Positions 18,382 to 28,484 of a stretch of DNA of 64,000 nucleotides are shown here, piece after piece. The notes beneath the pieces were generated by a model. It was not told where the DNA came from. It saw nothing but the letters and a program-made list of their open reading frames with translations, and ran no database searches. The translations under genes and the position numbers were made by a program. The DNA lies in NCBI RefSeq assembly GCF_016900375.1, contig NZ_JACJKB010000004.1:1-64000 (forward strand), written 5' to 3'. The number at the start of each line of letters is the position of its first letter. Position 1 is the stretch's first letter. This DNA comes from Collinsella tanakaei (GTDB lineage Bacteria > Actinomycetota > Coriobacteriia > Coriobacteriales > Coriobacteriaceae).

Positions 18382-19821
18382 CTAGCACACCTCTTCCACG
18401 AAGCGGTCGAGACCCACGAAACGAGAGCCCTTGACGAGCACCAGGTCGTCAGCGGACAGCGCGTGCGACAGGCGCGCGATGGCGGTGTCGGTGTCGGGCA
18501 CGAGGCGCACGGCGTCGTCGGGCATGCCCATGAGGCGCGCAGCCTCGGCCATGTGGCGGGCGTTCTCGCCGCCCACGCACACGAGCACGTCGGGCTTCTT
18601 GGCCGCAGCGTAGGCGCCGGTAAGCTCGTGCAGGCGCGGGCCCTCGTCGTCGCCCAGCTCGCCCATCTCGCCGAGCACGGCGATGCGATCGCCCTCGCAG
18701 GGCAGCTTGGCAAGCAGGTCGAGGGCGGCTGCCATCGACTCGGGGGCGGCGTTGTAGGAGTCGTCGATGATGCGCGCACCGCAGGTCGCACGGCGCACAT
18801 CGGCGCGACGGCCGGTGATCTCGAGCTTGCCGAAGACCTCATCGATCACGTACTGCGCGATGCCCAGGCGATGCGCGAGCGCCGCGGCGTACAGCGCGTT
18901 CACCACGGACTGGGCGCCGGTGATCGCCAGGCGGGTCTTGAACTGGGCGCCGTCCTCGAACGTGATGTCGAAGACAGGGCAGCCGTCCTCCCCCACCTCG
19001 ATGTTGCGGGCGCTCACGTCGTCGTCATCGGTCGTGCCGCAGAGGATGACCTCGATGCCGGCGGGCTTGGCGAAGTTCTCGATGATGAAGGGCGTGAAGT
19101 CGTCCTCGCCGTTGAGAACGAGCGCGGAGTGGTGCCCCTCGAAGTTCTCGGATGTGGGCGGCATGCCCGCCATGATCTCGGCCTTGGCGCGCGCGATGTT
19201 CTCGCGGCTACCCAGAAGGCCGATATGCGAGGTGCCGATCTTGGTGATGACCGCATAGGTGGGCTGCGCGCAGCGCGACAGGCGCTCGATCTGGCCGAAG
19301 CCGTCCATGCCCATCTCGAGCACCATGATCTCGGTGTCGCGCGGGGCCGACAGGATGGTCAGCGGCATGCCGATGAGGTTGTTGTAGTTGCCCTGCGTCA
19401 CATGCACGCGGTAGCGGGTCGAAAGCAGCGCGGCGAGCGTGTCCTTCGTGGTGGTCTTGCCGATGGAGCCCGTGACGCCGATGACGGTGCAGCGCATGCG
19501 GGCGCGGTAGCCCTGGGCCAGAAGCAGGAGGAACTCCGTGGGGTCCTCGCAGGTGAACACCGCGCACTCATGGTCGTCGGCGATGCGGATCAGCTCGCGG
19601 CTGGGATCACGCGTGAGCACCACGCAGGCGGCGCCGGCCTCGATGGCCGCGCGGGCGTAGTCGTTGCCGTCGACGCGCTCCCCCGGGAACGCCACGAACA
19701 GGGAGTCTTCCTGCACGGCGCGGGAGTCGATGACGACCCCTTTGCACACGCGGTCGGCGTTACCCGTCCAGGGGCGGGCGCCGGTAACCCCCTCAAGGTA
19801 CTTGACTGCGATCTCTATCAT
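18382..19821 (-). CDS. murF: UDP-MurNAc-tripeptide--D-Ala-D-Ala ligase
   Basis: Last Mur ligase; it adds D-Ala-D-Ala to complete the pentapeptide precursor. 479 residues: N-terminal domain VVIDSRAVQEDSLFVAF, P-loop VIGVTGSIGKTTTKDTLAALL, the NNLIGMPLTIL motif specific to MurF, EMGMDGFGQIERL, and DDSYNAAPESMAAALDLLA in the C-terminal domain. It is followed by mraY at 3 bases and preceded by ftsI with a 112-base gap that holds no gene. No murE is found between ftsI and murF, where it usually lies, so murE must be elsewhere. Confidence 0.96.
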   Translation of the reverse strand: MIEIAVKYLEGVTGARPWTGNADRVCKGVVIDSRAVQEDSLFVAFPGERVDGNDYARAAIEAGAACVVLTRDPSRELIRIADDHECAVFTCEDPTEFLLLLAQGYRARMRCTVIGVTGSIGKTTTKDTLAALLSTRYRVHVTQGNYNNLIGMPLTILSAPRDTEIMVLEMGMDGFGQIERLSRCAQPTYAVITKIGTSHIGLLGSRENIARAKAEIMAGMPPTSENFEGHHSALVLNGEDDFTPFIIENFAKPAGIEVILCGTTDDDDVSARNIEVGEDGCPVFDITFEDGAQFKTRLAITGAQSVVNALYAAALAHRLGIAQYVIDEVFGKLEITGRRADVRRATCGARIIDDSYNAAPESMAAALDLLAKLPCEGDRIAVLGEMGELGDDEGPRLHELTGAYAAAKKPDVLVCVGGENARHMAEAARLMGMPDDAVRLVPDTDTAIARLSHALSADDLVLVKGSRFVGLDRFVEEVC

Positions 19822-19933
19822 GTATCGCTCCTTAACGAGCCGGATTATGCCGACCGTTTATTTTAGCGCGGTTTCCCCACCCGTTCGTGCAGGCCCTGTG
19901 AACATGCCCGACGCCCGCGAAGGCACCCGCGCC

Positions 19934-21742
19934 CTACTCCTCCGTCGAGCGCGTGGGCTTCACGCCGAGCGTCTTCAGGCAGGTCTCCATGATCTGCGCG
20001 AAGGGCGGCGCCGCCGCGACGGAGGTGTAGCCGGTGCCGTCGAGCGTCACGTAGACCTGGACCTGCGGGTCCTTCGTGGGGGCGAAGCCCATGAACGACG
20101 CCATGTAGCTGCCCTCCATGTAGCCGCCGCTCTCGCTTGCGCGCTGCGCCGTTCCCGTCTTGCCCGACACCTCGTAGCCCGGCACCTGGCCGAGCTCGCC
20201 GGTGCCCTCGTCGACGACGGTGAGCATCATGTCGGCGACCTTCGCGGCAGCCTCTTCCGAGATGGCGCGCTGCTCGGTGTCGGACCAATCGATCTCCTCG
20301 CCGTGCTTGGCCATGAGGAAGTGCGGCGTCGTCATGACGCCCTTGTTCGAGATCGCCGAGATGGCGCGGGTGATCTCGATGGGCGGGGCCGACACCGACT
20401 GGCCGAACGACATGGCGGCCACGCTCGCGCCGTCGTACTCGTCGCGCGGGCGCACGATACCCGTGTTCTCGCCCGGGAAGTCCACGCCCGAGGCGTGCCC
20501 GATGCCGTAGCGGTCGAGGTACTCGGCGAACGAGTCGGCGCCGATCTTCTCGCCCACGAGGATCATGCCGGTGTTCGACGAGCGGCGCATGATCTCGCGC
20601 ACGGTCATGACCATCTGGTAGTCGCGCTGGTCGACGTCGGTGACCTCGTCGCTTCCCGCGAGCACGACCGGCGGCACGTTGAACGTCGTGTCGGTGTCCA
20701 CGAGGCCGAGGTCGATCGCCGCGCCGCAGACGAGCGCCTTGAAGACGCTGCCGGGCTCGTAGGCGTCGGTCACCACACGCAGGTTCATGTCCTCCGTGCG
20801 CGCGTTGGAAAGATCGGCCTGGTCGTAGGTGGGATACGAGCAGGCGGCGAGGATTTCACCCGAGCGCGGGTCGGTCACGATGACCGATCCGTAGTGGGCG
20901 CCGCTATCGGCCACCGCGTCCGCGAGGGCGTCCTCCGCGGCGCGCTGGATGTTGACGTCGAGCGTGAGCACGAGGTCGTCGCCGTCTCGCGGGTCCTGGC
21001 GCTCGTACGCGCCGCCGGCGATATAGGTGCCGTCTGCCGCGCGCTCGCGCTTGATCCAGCCGTTCTCGCCCTGCAGGTCATCGTTGTACTGCAGCTCGAG
21101 GCCGGAGATGCCGTTGTTGTCGATATCCACAACGCCGATGACCTGCGACGCGAGGTTGCCGTAGGGGTAGACGCGGCGCGTGGTCTGCTCGGTCTCGATG
21201 CCCGCGAGGCCCTCCTCGAGCAGCGCCTCGGTCACGTCGCTATCCACCTTGCGCGCCACGTAGGTCCAGGTCGACTCCTCGTCGACCATGTCCTGAGCCT
21301 CGGCGCGGTCGACGCCCAGGTGCTTGACCAGAGCGTTCACGACCTTCTTCTTGTTCTTCTTGGTGATGAGCGTCGTGTTCAACGCGATGTTGAAGCACTC
21401 CTCGCTCGCCGCGATCACGTTGCCGTTGCGGTCGTACATCGTGCCGCGCTTGGCGTAAAGCGTCGGGTTGGAGGTGATACGATCCTCCAGACGCTCCTCG
21501 TTGATGCCGTGGTAGAAGATCTGGTGGCCGGCCAGGCCCCAGACGCAGCCCGCAGCGCCGAGGCCAAGCACCAGCTTTACGAGGCCACGGCGCGAAACGG
21601 GCTCATGAGCCATATCGGCGTGGAGCAGATCGGTTTTGGGACGACGGCCGCGACCGGAGCCGCGCGGGGCGTCGGCGTCGTAGGCGGCGTGGCGGCGTCG
21701 CTCGGGATCGCCGGAACGGTTGCTATAGCGGTCGTAGGGCAT
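19934..21742 (-). CDS. ftsI: FtsI/PBP3-type septal transpeptidase
   Basis: Class B penicillin-binding protein that crosslinks septal peptidoglycan with FtsW. 602 residues: a basic cytoplasmic head of about 50 residues, one membrane helix (about 53-77; the stretch SRRGLVKLVLGLGAAG before it looks like a twin-arginine motif), a pedestal domain, and the transpeptidase domain with the active-site serine in EPGSVFKAL, the SxN motif in RRSSNTG, and the KTGTAQ motif near residue 520. The C-terminus is short, with no PASTA domains. It is read from the same strand as ftsL, 14 bases away. Confidence 0.95.
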   Translation of the reverse strand: MPYDRYSNRSGDPERRRHAAYDADAPRGSGRGRRPKTDLLHADMAHEPVSRRGLVKLVLGLGAAGCVWGLAGHQIFYHGINEERLEDRITSNPTLYAKRGTMYDRNGNVIAASEECFNIALNTTLITKKNKKKVVNALVKHLGVDRAEAQDMVDEESTWTYVARKVDSDVTEALLEEGLAGIETEQTTRRVYPYGNLASQVIGVVDIDNNGISGLELQYNDDLQGENGWIKRERAADGTYIAGGAYERQDPRDGDDLVLTLDVNIQRAAEDALADAVADSGAHYGSVIVTDPRSGEILAACSYPTYDQADLSNARTEDMNLRVVTDAYEPGSVFKALVCGAAIDLGLVDTDTTFNVPPVVLAGSDEVTDVDQRDYQMVMTVREIMRRSSNTGMILVGEKIGADSFAEYLDRYGIGHASGVDFPGENTGIVRPRDEYDGASVAAMSFGQSVSAPPIEITRAISAISNKGVMTTPHFLMAKHGEEIDWSDTEQRAISEEAAAKVADMMLTVVDEGTGELGQVPGYEVSGKTGTAQRASESGGYMEGSYMASFMGFAPTKDPQVQVYVTLDGTGYTSVAAAPPFAQIMETCLKTLGVKPTRSTEE

Positions 21743-21756
21743 GTGCGATAGGTATC

Positions 21757-22236
21757 CTACTCAGATTGCGCATCGGTCGGGGCATCGGCATCGGCCGCGG
21801 GAGAGGAGGAAGCCGAGAGGTCGACCGTCACGGAGCGGTCCGCCTCGACCATGCCGAGGGTGCCGGCCGCGAGATCGCGAACGCGCGAGGGCGAGCTGTA
21901 CACGGAGTGCATGACCTCGAGACTGGAGCTCTGGTCGCGACCCTCGTCGAGCGTCTCGGTGAGGGTGGCGTTCGCGTTCATGATCTGCGCGGTGGCGCCG
22001 GCGATGGCGACGCGTGCGAAGCCCACGATGCAGAAGAGCATCACGAGCGCGCAGAAGACCTTCATGACGGTCATGAAGGCAGGGCTCACGCCCTGGTCAG
22101 CCTGCCTGCCCTCACCGGATACGACATGGAGCTGCGGGCGCTCAAGCGGGCGCGGCGCGGCCTGGCCGTATCCGGCGGGGACTGCGGCGGACTGCATATC
22201 ATAGGCGACTGCTGCGTTTGAATGACGATAACCCAT
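21757..22236 (-). CDS. ftsL: FtsL-like septum protein
   Basis: Small bitopic protein placed where ftsL lies in dcw clusters, between rsmH and ftsI. 159 residues: a cytoplasmic head of about 52 residues, one membrane helix (about 55-80, FMTVMKVFCALVMLFCIVGF), a periplasmic coiled-coil-like stretch (GATAQIMNANATLTETLDEG), the segment PSRVRDLAAGTLGMVEAD (the typical FtsL 'AxxLGM' ending), and an acidic Ala/Asp tail. FtsL/DivIC proteins diverge quickly, so the call rests on topology, position and the LGM motif. The ribosome site is weak. Confidence 0.82.
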   Translation of the reverse strand: MGYRHSNAAVAYDMQSAAVPAGYGQAAPRPLERPQLHVVSGEGRQADQGVSPAFMTVMKVFCALVMLFCIVGFARVAIAGATAQIMNANATLTETLDEGRDQSSSLEVMHSVYSSPSRVRDLAAGTLGMVEADRSVTVDLSASSSPAADADAPTDAQSE

Positions 22237-22335
22237 GATATGAGACCCGTCCCCTCGTGTGTATGAGTAGTGCGTTTAAAGTTCGTTTAGGCGGCGTTTC
22301 GGGACGACAGGTCAAAATCAGCGCGACGTTGCGGC

Positions 22336-23316
22336 TCAGAGCCGTTCGGCCACGCGGATCTTGGCAGATCGGGCCCGGGGGTTGCGTTGCACCTCATCGG
22401 CGCGCGCGACCAGCGGTTTTCGAGTGAGAACCTTGAGATGCGGCACGTGCCCGCACACGCACACCGGGATATCCGGCGGGCATATGCAGCCCTGGCTCTG
22501 CTCGTGGAAGATGTGCTTCACGATGCGATCCTCGAGCGAGTGGTACGAGATGACGCAGATGCGCCCTCCCGGATTCACCCAGCGAACCGCCGCCTCAAGG
22601 CCCCGCTCCAGCACATCGAGCTCGTGGTTGACCTCGATGCGGATGGCTTGGAAGCTCTTGCGGGCGGGATGCCCTCCATGGCGGCGCGCCGCGGCGGGTA
22701 TGCCCGCTTTGACCGCCTCCACCAGGTCACCCGTCGTGCGGAGCGGCTCCGTCGCGCGGCGGCGCACGATCTGGCGTGCGATCTGCGCGGCATAGCGCTC
22801 CTCCCCGTACACGCGTAGAATCCGGGCGAGGTCAGCTTCGTTATAGGTGTTTACGACCTCTGCTGCGTTTAGGGTGTTGTTACCCGGATCCATCCGCATA
22901 TCAAGCGGGGCGTCCTCGTGGTACGAGAAGCCCCTTCCAGGGATATCGAGCTGCGGGCTCGAGACGCCCAGGTCGAACAGGAAGCCATCCACCCCGGGAA
23001 CCTGCGCCGAGCACAAAAGCTCGTCGAGGTCTCCGAAGTTGCCCTTGAGGAGCTTGCGCGGCGTGCCGGGCGCTTCCGCGTCCAGGCGCCTGCCGGCAGC
23101 CTCGAGGGCCATGTCATCCTGGTCGATGCCGATCAGAAGGCCCGTCTTCCCCACCGCCGCGGCCATCTTCACGGAATGGCCGGCGCCGCCGAGGGTGCAA
23201 TCGCACACAACGGAACCCTCGCTCAGATCGAGCTGCTCGAGCACTTCTGCGAGCATGACAGGTTCATGCCGAAACTCGGTTTTCAACGTTCCCGCGGCCG
23301 TCTGCGTATCCACCAT
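22336..23316 (-). CDS. rsmH: 16S rRNA (cytosine-1402-N4)-methyltransferase
   Basis: SAM-dependent methyltransferase (MraW) that modifies C1402 in the ribosomal P site. Signatures: HEPVMLAEVL, the SAM loop VVCDCTLGGAGHSVKMA, GIDQDDMAL, DGFLFDLGVSSPQLD, RGFSYHEDAPLDMRMD, and the C-terminal ISYHSLEDRIVKHIF. I use the ATG at 23314-23316 because AGGGG is 5 bases upstream; a GTG two codons earlier is also in frame. Two cysteine-rich turns (CICPPDIPVCVC) in the C-terminal third are common in actinobacterial RsmH. It follows mraZ closely. Confidence 0.96.
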   Translation of the reverse strand: MVDTQTAAGTLKTEFRHEPVMLAEVLEQLDLSEGSVVCDCTLGGAGHSVKMAAAVGKTGLLIGIDQDDMALEAAGRRLDAEAPGTPRKLLKGNFGDLDELLCSAQVPGVDGFLFDLGVSSPQLDIPGRGFSYHEDAPLDMRMDPGNNTLNAAEVVNTYNEADLARILRVYGEERYAAQIARQIVRRRATEPLRTTGDLVEAVKAGIPAAARRHGGHPARKSFQAIRIEVNHELDVLERGLEAAVRWVNPGGRICVISYHSLEDRIVKHIFHEQSQGCICPPDIPVCVCGHVPHLKVLTRKPLVARADEVQRNPRARSAKIRVAERL

Positions 23317-23325
23317 GAGCACCCC

Positions 23326-23760
23326 TTAGCTGAAGAACAGATCCATGAGCTCTGCCTCGGTCTCCGCCTGCGTCTGGTTCCAGGTCTCGCGATCCCAGAT
23401 CTCCAGATGGTCGGTGTTACCGATCACCGTCACCTCGCGGTCGAGATGCTTCTTGGAGCGATAGCTCTCGGGCAAGGCGATGCGGTTGGCGGAGTCGATC
23501 TCCGCCGGCGTGGCCATCGAGTTGAGCACGCGCATGAGCTTCTGATCGTCCAGGTTGCGGCGATCGAAGCCACGCTCCTGCTTCTCGAACAGGCTCATGA
23601 CCCATGCCTCGTAGCGGTCCTCAGGGAACACGTACACGGCCTCGACATCGGGGGCTGGCAGGATGCGCACGCGGCTCGGGAGGTCGTCGCGGAGGGCAGC
23701 GGGCAGGGATAGACGGCCTTTTGCATCGAGATTGCGCTCGAACGATCCGGTCAGTATCAC
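23326..23760 (-). CDS. mraZ: MraZ, transcriptional regulator of the dcw cluster
   Basis: Ring-forming DNA-binding protein of the AbrB-like swapped-hairpin fold; in E. coli it represses its own dcw promoter by binding TGGGN repeats. 144 residues with two MraZ repeats: GSFERNLDAKGRLSLPAALR at the N-terminus and ATPAEIDSANRIALPESYR near residue 85. The GTG start has AGGAGG 9 bases upstream. It is the first gene of the mraZ-rsmH-ftsL-ftsI-murF-mraY-murD-ftsW-murG transcript. Four TGGG repeats lie directly upstream of its promoter, consistent with autoregulation. Confidence 0.95.
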   Translation of the reverse strand: MILTGSFERNLDAKGRLSLPAALRDDLPSRVRILPAPDVEAVYVFPEDRYEAWVMSLFEKQERGFDRRNLDDQKLMRVLNSMATPAEIDSANRIALPESYRSKKHLDREVTVIGNTDHLEIWDRETWNQTQAETEAELMDLFFS

Positions 23761-23831
23761 TGCTGCGCCCCTCCTCTCGGCTACTCGGTGGGCTTTGTGC
23801 GCGGGGAGCCACCCCGCTTGTCGACGGCTCT

Positions 23832-23903
23832 ATCTTAATGGCCTGAAGCCCCCTCTCGCAACATTTTTTCCCACTTTCTCCCCCACCGGTTCCCACCGAC
23901 CCA
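23832..23903 (-). promoter_or_regulatory. mraZ promoter with TGGG operator repeats
   Basis: On the minus strand: four TGGG units (ending at 23903, 23895, 23885, 23873; spacing 8, 10 and 12), then -35 TTGCGA (23856-23861), 18 bases, -10 TAAGAT (23832-23837). MraZ in other bacteria binds TGGGN direct repeats, so this is the expected autoregulatory operator. Confidence 0.7.
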
Positions 23904-23934
23904 CCGACGTACCTGACCGCCCGACAAACGCACT

Positions 23935-23968
23935 GCCGCCCAAACACAAGATGTTGTGTTTGGGCGGC
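23935..23968. repeat. perfect 15-bp hairpin upstream of mraZ
   Basis: Arms 23935-23949 and 23954-23968 are exact complements around a GATG loop. There is no U-run on either side. It lies between the shared element at 24003 and the mraZ promoter. A transcript starting at the distal element would contain it, so it may be an attenuator-like structure in a long mraZ leader. Confidence 0.7.
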
Positions 23969-24002
23969 GGGAATTCACCACCTATCGTTGTCGATGGGGC
24001 GA

Positions 24003-24084
24003 ACTATAACCTTCAAGTTGAGATTGAACCGTTTTTTGATGGACCGAACCGCTTTGTGTCGGATTAAAGAATGCGCAGGTAGAT
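24003..24084 (-). promoter_or_regulatory. distal mraZ element shared with ftsZ
   Basis: Minus-strand TCTACCTGCG (24075-24084), AGCGGTT, then ATCTcaACTTGAAGGTTATAGT (24003-24024). The same blocks in the same order lie upstream of ftsZ. If TATAGT is a -10, the mraZ leader from here would be about 230 bases long. Confidence 0.5.
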
Positions 24085-24088
24085 GCGG

Positions 24089-24266
24089 TGGGAGAAAATG
24101 GGAGACCACTGAGCTGGGCATCTGTTGCACCGCGAGCGAATACGATGGCGGCGCGATATCTATATATGGGGTCAAAACGCCTCGGATTGCGCTCTGACCA
24201 CTTCAATCTACGGTCACTGCAGCGCGGTGGGGCGCGGTGGGAGACGCGCACAACGGTGCGGTGGGG
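24089..24266 (+). promoter_or_regulatory. two clusters of TGGGN repeats
   Basis: TGGGA starts at 24089 and 24099 (10-base period) with TGGGC at 24115; TGGGG starts at 24228, TGGGA at 24238 (10-base period) and TGGGG at 24262. The unit and the period match MraZ boxes of E. coli, but they face away from mraZ and lie 330-500 bases from its start. The two clusters fill most of the gap between the shared element and the tandem repeat; chance in G-rich DNA remains possible. Confidence 0.3.
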
Positions 24267-24270
24267 AGCG

Positions 24271-24374
24271 TGACAGTTAGGACGGGTCCCAGTGTCATGC
24301 TCCTCCCCCTACGCGCGGTACATGACAGCTAGGACGGGTCCCAGTGTCACGTTTCTCCCCTTACGCGCGGGGAT
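24271..24374. repeat. 52-bp tandem duplication at the 3' end of xerD
   Basis: Two near-identical 52-base units start at 24271 and 24323. Each holds an imperfect hairpin (TGACACTGGGACCCGTCC...TGTCA on the minus strand). The second unit contains the xerD stop and its last codons (CGCGCGTAA), and the first repeats them as CGCGCGTAG. So the end of the gene plus its downstream hairpin has been duplicated. Confidence 0.85.
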
Positions 24375-25272
24375 GCGCCGCGAGATAGACCTCGCGCAGC
24401 TGGGTGCGGTCGATATGCGTGTAGATCTGCGTGGTGGCGATGCTCGCATGGCCCAAGATCTCCTGCAGCACGCGCAGGTCGGCCCCGCCGGCGAGCATGT
24501 GCGTGGCAAAAGAGTGGCGCAGCGTGTGGGGATGCAGGCCCTCGATGCCCACCGTCCTGCCGTAGCGCTCGACGATCGCATGGAGCGACTGGCGGCTGAT
24601 CCGCGTGCCGTGGGCGTTCAGGAACACCGCCGGCGACATGCCGGAGCGCGCGTGCGACGCCAGGCCCATGCGGGCGCCCTCCAGATACGACGCGAGCGCA
24701 TCGAGCGCCGTCCCCATGATGGGGACGAGCCGCTCCTTGGACCCCTTGCCGAACACCCGCAGGTAGCCGTCGTCGAGATAGAGGTCGCCCGTGTCGAGGC
24801 CCGTAAGCTCGCTCGCGCGCAGGCCGCAGCCGTACAGGACCTCGAGCATGGCGCGATCGCGCGCGCCGGCGTCCGTCGGCGGGAACGGCTGGTCGAGCAG
24901 AGCTCCCACCTGGTCGATGGACAGGCAGTCGGGCAGGCGCTCCTCCTGGCGGCTGAAACGCACCGATGCGGTCGGATGCTCCTCGCTCACGCCCTCGCGC
25001 ACCAAGAAGCGGTGGAGGCCCTTCACGGCCGAAAGCGAGCGGTTGATCGACGACGACGCATAGCCCTCCTCGCGCCGGGCGGCGATGAAGTCCTCCACGT
25101 CGGCGCGCGTCACGCCATCGAGGTCCTCCACGCCGCACCCGGAGAGAAACGCCCGGTAGGCGGAAAGGTCGCGGCGGTAGGCCTCGAGCGTGTTGCGGGA
25201 GTAGCCCCGCTCGACCGCAAGGTAGCTCATATACTCTTCGCACGCGCGCTCGAGCGCCGTCATCGCCGCCAT
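24361..25272 (-). CDS. xerD: XerC/XerD family tyrosine recombinase
   Basis: Site-specific recombinase of the Xer type; chromosomal Xer proteins resolve chromosome dimers at dif near the terminus. 303 residues: SAM-like core-binding domain (about 5-95, YLAVERGYSRNTLEAYRRDL) and catalytic domain (about 115-300). Catalytic residues: Arg in CGLRASEL, Lys in FGKGSKERLVP, HTLRHSFATHML (His and Arg), His in GHASIATTQIYTH and the nucleophilic Tyr in that same segment. XerD rather than XerC is a guess from the sequence; no dif site was seen. It follows pyrG by 4 bases. Confidence 0.9.
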   Translation of the reverse strand: MAAMTALERACEEYMSYLAVERGYSRNTLEAYRRDLSAYRAFLSGCGVEDLDGVTRADVEDFIAARREEGYASSSINRSLSAVKGLHRFLVREGVSEEHPTASVRFSRQEERLPDCLSIDQVGALLDQPFPPTDAGARDRAMLEVLYGCGLRASELTGLDTGDLYLDDGYLRVFGKGSKERLVPIMGTALDALASYLEGARMGLASHARSGMSPAVFLNAHGTRISRQSLHAIVERYGRTVGIEGLHPHTLRHSFATHMLAGGADLRVLQEILGHASIATTQIYTHIDRTQLREVYLAAHPRA

Positions 25273-25276
25273 GGCA

Positions 25277-27455
<2,179 letters not shown>

Positions 27456-28391
27456 TTGGCGGCAGAAACACCGAGTTCAGTTATGTATGCCGATTTTCGA
27501 GGCTTCGGGGGTATCGCCCATCGCGATGCCGCCCTGGTTCTGCTCGACGGCAAGATTTCCATCGGCGGGAAAACCATCGAGGAGCGCATCGGCGACCGCA
27601 CGTTTCTGTCGCGCGAGGTCGTCCATGCCCGCCCCTCCTCCATCCCCTCCAAGCTCTTCTCCGACTTCACCGTCAGCGCCAAGACGATGGCCGCCCGCCT
27701 CATCGCGGCACGCGGCGGCAGGCAGGCGGGCTGCTCTGAGGTGATCGCGCACTATCGCGGCACCGCCGCCACCATCATGCGCGATGCGCTCGACGCCTGC
27801 GGCATCGACCCCATGCCCTACGGCAACGCGGTGCGCAAGGTGATGTCGCTCCACCTTGAGCGCGAATCCGACCGTGCGCTCCTTCTCGTCATGCTCTTCC
27901 TCGTGACCGGCTGCCTTGCCGATCCCGCCCGGGCCATCGAGACCGTCGGGGCCTTCGCCGAAAGCGAGCTGTCCGCTTCGCTCGATACCCTGGTTGCCGA
28001 CGAGGCCGCGCACGGCGCGCCCGCCGGCCGCCCCGCCGAGCACCGCCTCGGCCTGGTGCGCATCGTCGACGGCGCGTTCCGACCGCCTATCCGCGAGCTG
28101 TCGTGCAAACCCGAGGGCACCGTTATCGGTTGCCTGCCCGATGGGGCCGACTGCATCGCCGACGTCGACGCCGATGTGTCCCGCCGGCATGCGCGCGTCT
28201 GGCGAGAGGGCGACCGCTGGTTCGTGCGCGACCTCGCCTCGACCAACGGGACGTGCGTCATCTCGGGAGCCGATAGGACGTCTCGCCACGTGGATGGCGA
28301 CGAGCACGCAGAGCCCTTCGAGATCCGCAACAGCGACATCCTCTGCCTCGGCGCCACCACGCGCTTCCTCGTCATGCGTCTGAGCGGCTGA
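27456..28391 (+). CDS. FHA-domain protein
   Basis: 311 residues starting at a TTG with AGGGGG 7 bases upstream. The C-terminal part (about 215-305) is a forkhead-associated domain: the glycine-turn GTVIGCLPDGADC, the phosphothreonine-binding SRRHARV (Ser, Arg and His), and LASTNGTCVI. FHA domains bind phosphothreonine, so this protein is a likely reader of Ser/Thr kinase output. The N-terminal 200 residues are predicted soluble and helical, and I do not recognise them; HRDAALVLLDGKISIGGKTI may be a beta unit. The next gene, 93 bases on, encodes a Ser/Thr kinase-like protein, so the two probably work together. Confidence 0.8.
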   Translation: MAAETPSSVMYADFRGFGGIAHRDAALVLLDGKISIGGKTIEERIGDRTFLSREVVHARPSSIPSKLFSDFTVSAKTMAARLIAARGGRQAGCSEVIAHYRGTAATIMRDALDACGIDPMPYGNAVRKVMSLHLERESDRALLLVMLFLVTGCLADPARAIETVGAFAESELSASLDTLVADEAAHGAPAGRPAEHRLGLVRIVDGAFRPPIRELSCKPEGTVIGCLPDGADCIADVDADVSRRHARVWREGDRWFVRDLASTNGTCVISGADRTSRHVDGDEHAEPFEIRNSDILCLGATTRFLVMRLSG

Positions 28392-28484
28392 TCTGCTGCC
28401 CTGTTGCGCAACAGAGTGACACCCTCCGCACCGTACAATCGGCCCAACGACCTGTGGACCCCACCCGAAAAGGCAGACACGACC

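Noticed and set aside
24271-24374. Two tandem units as a possible CRISPR start
   Set aside because: The units join directly without unique spacers, and one contains a gene end.
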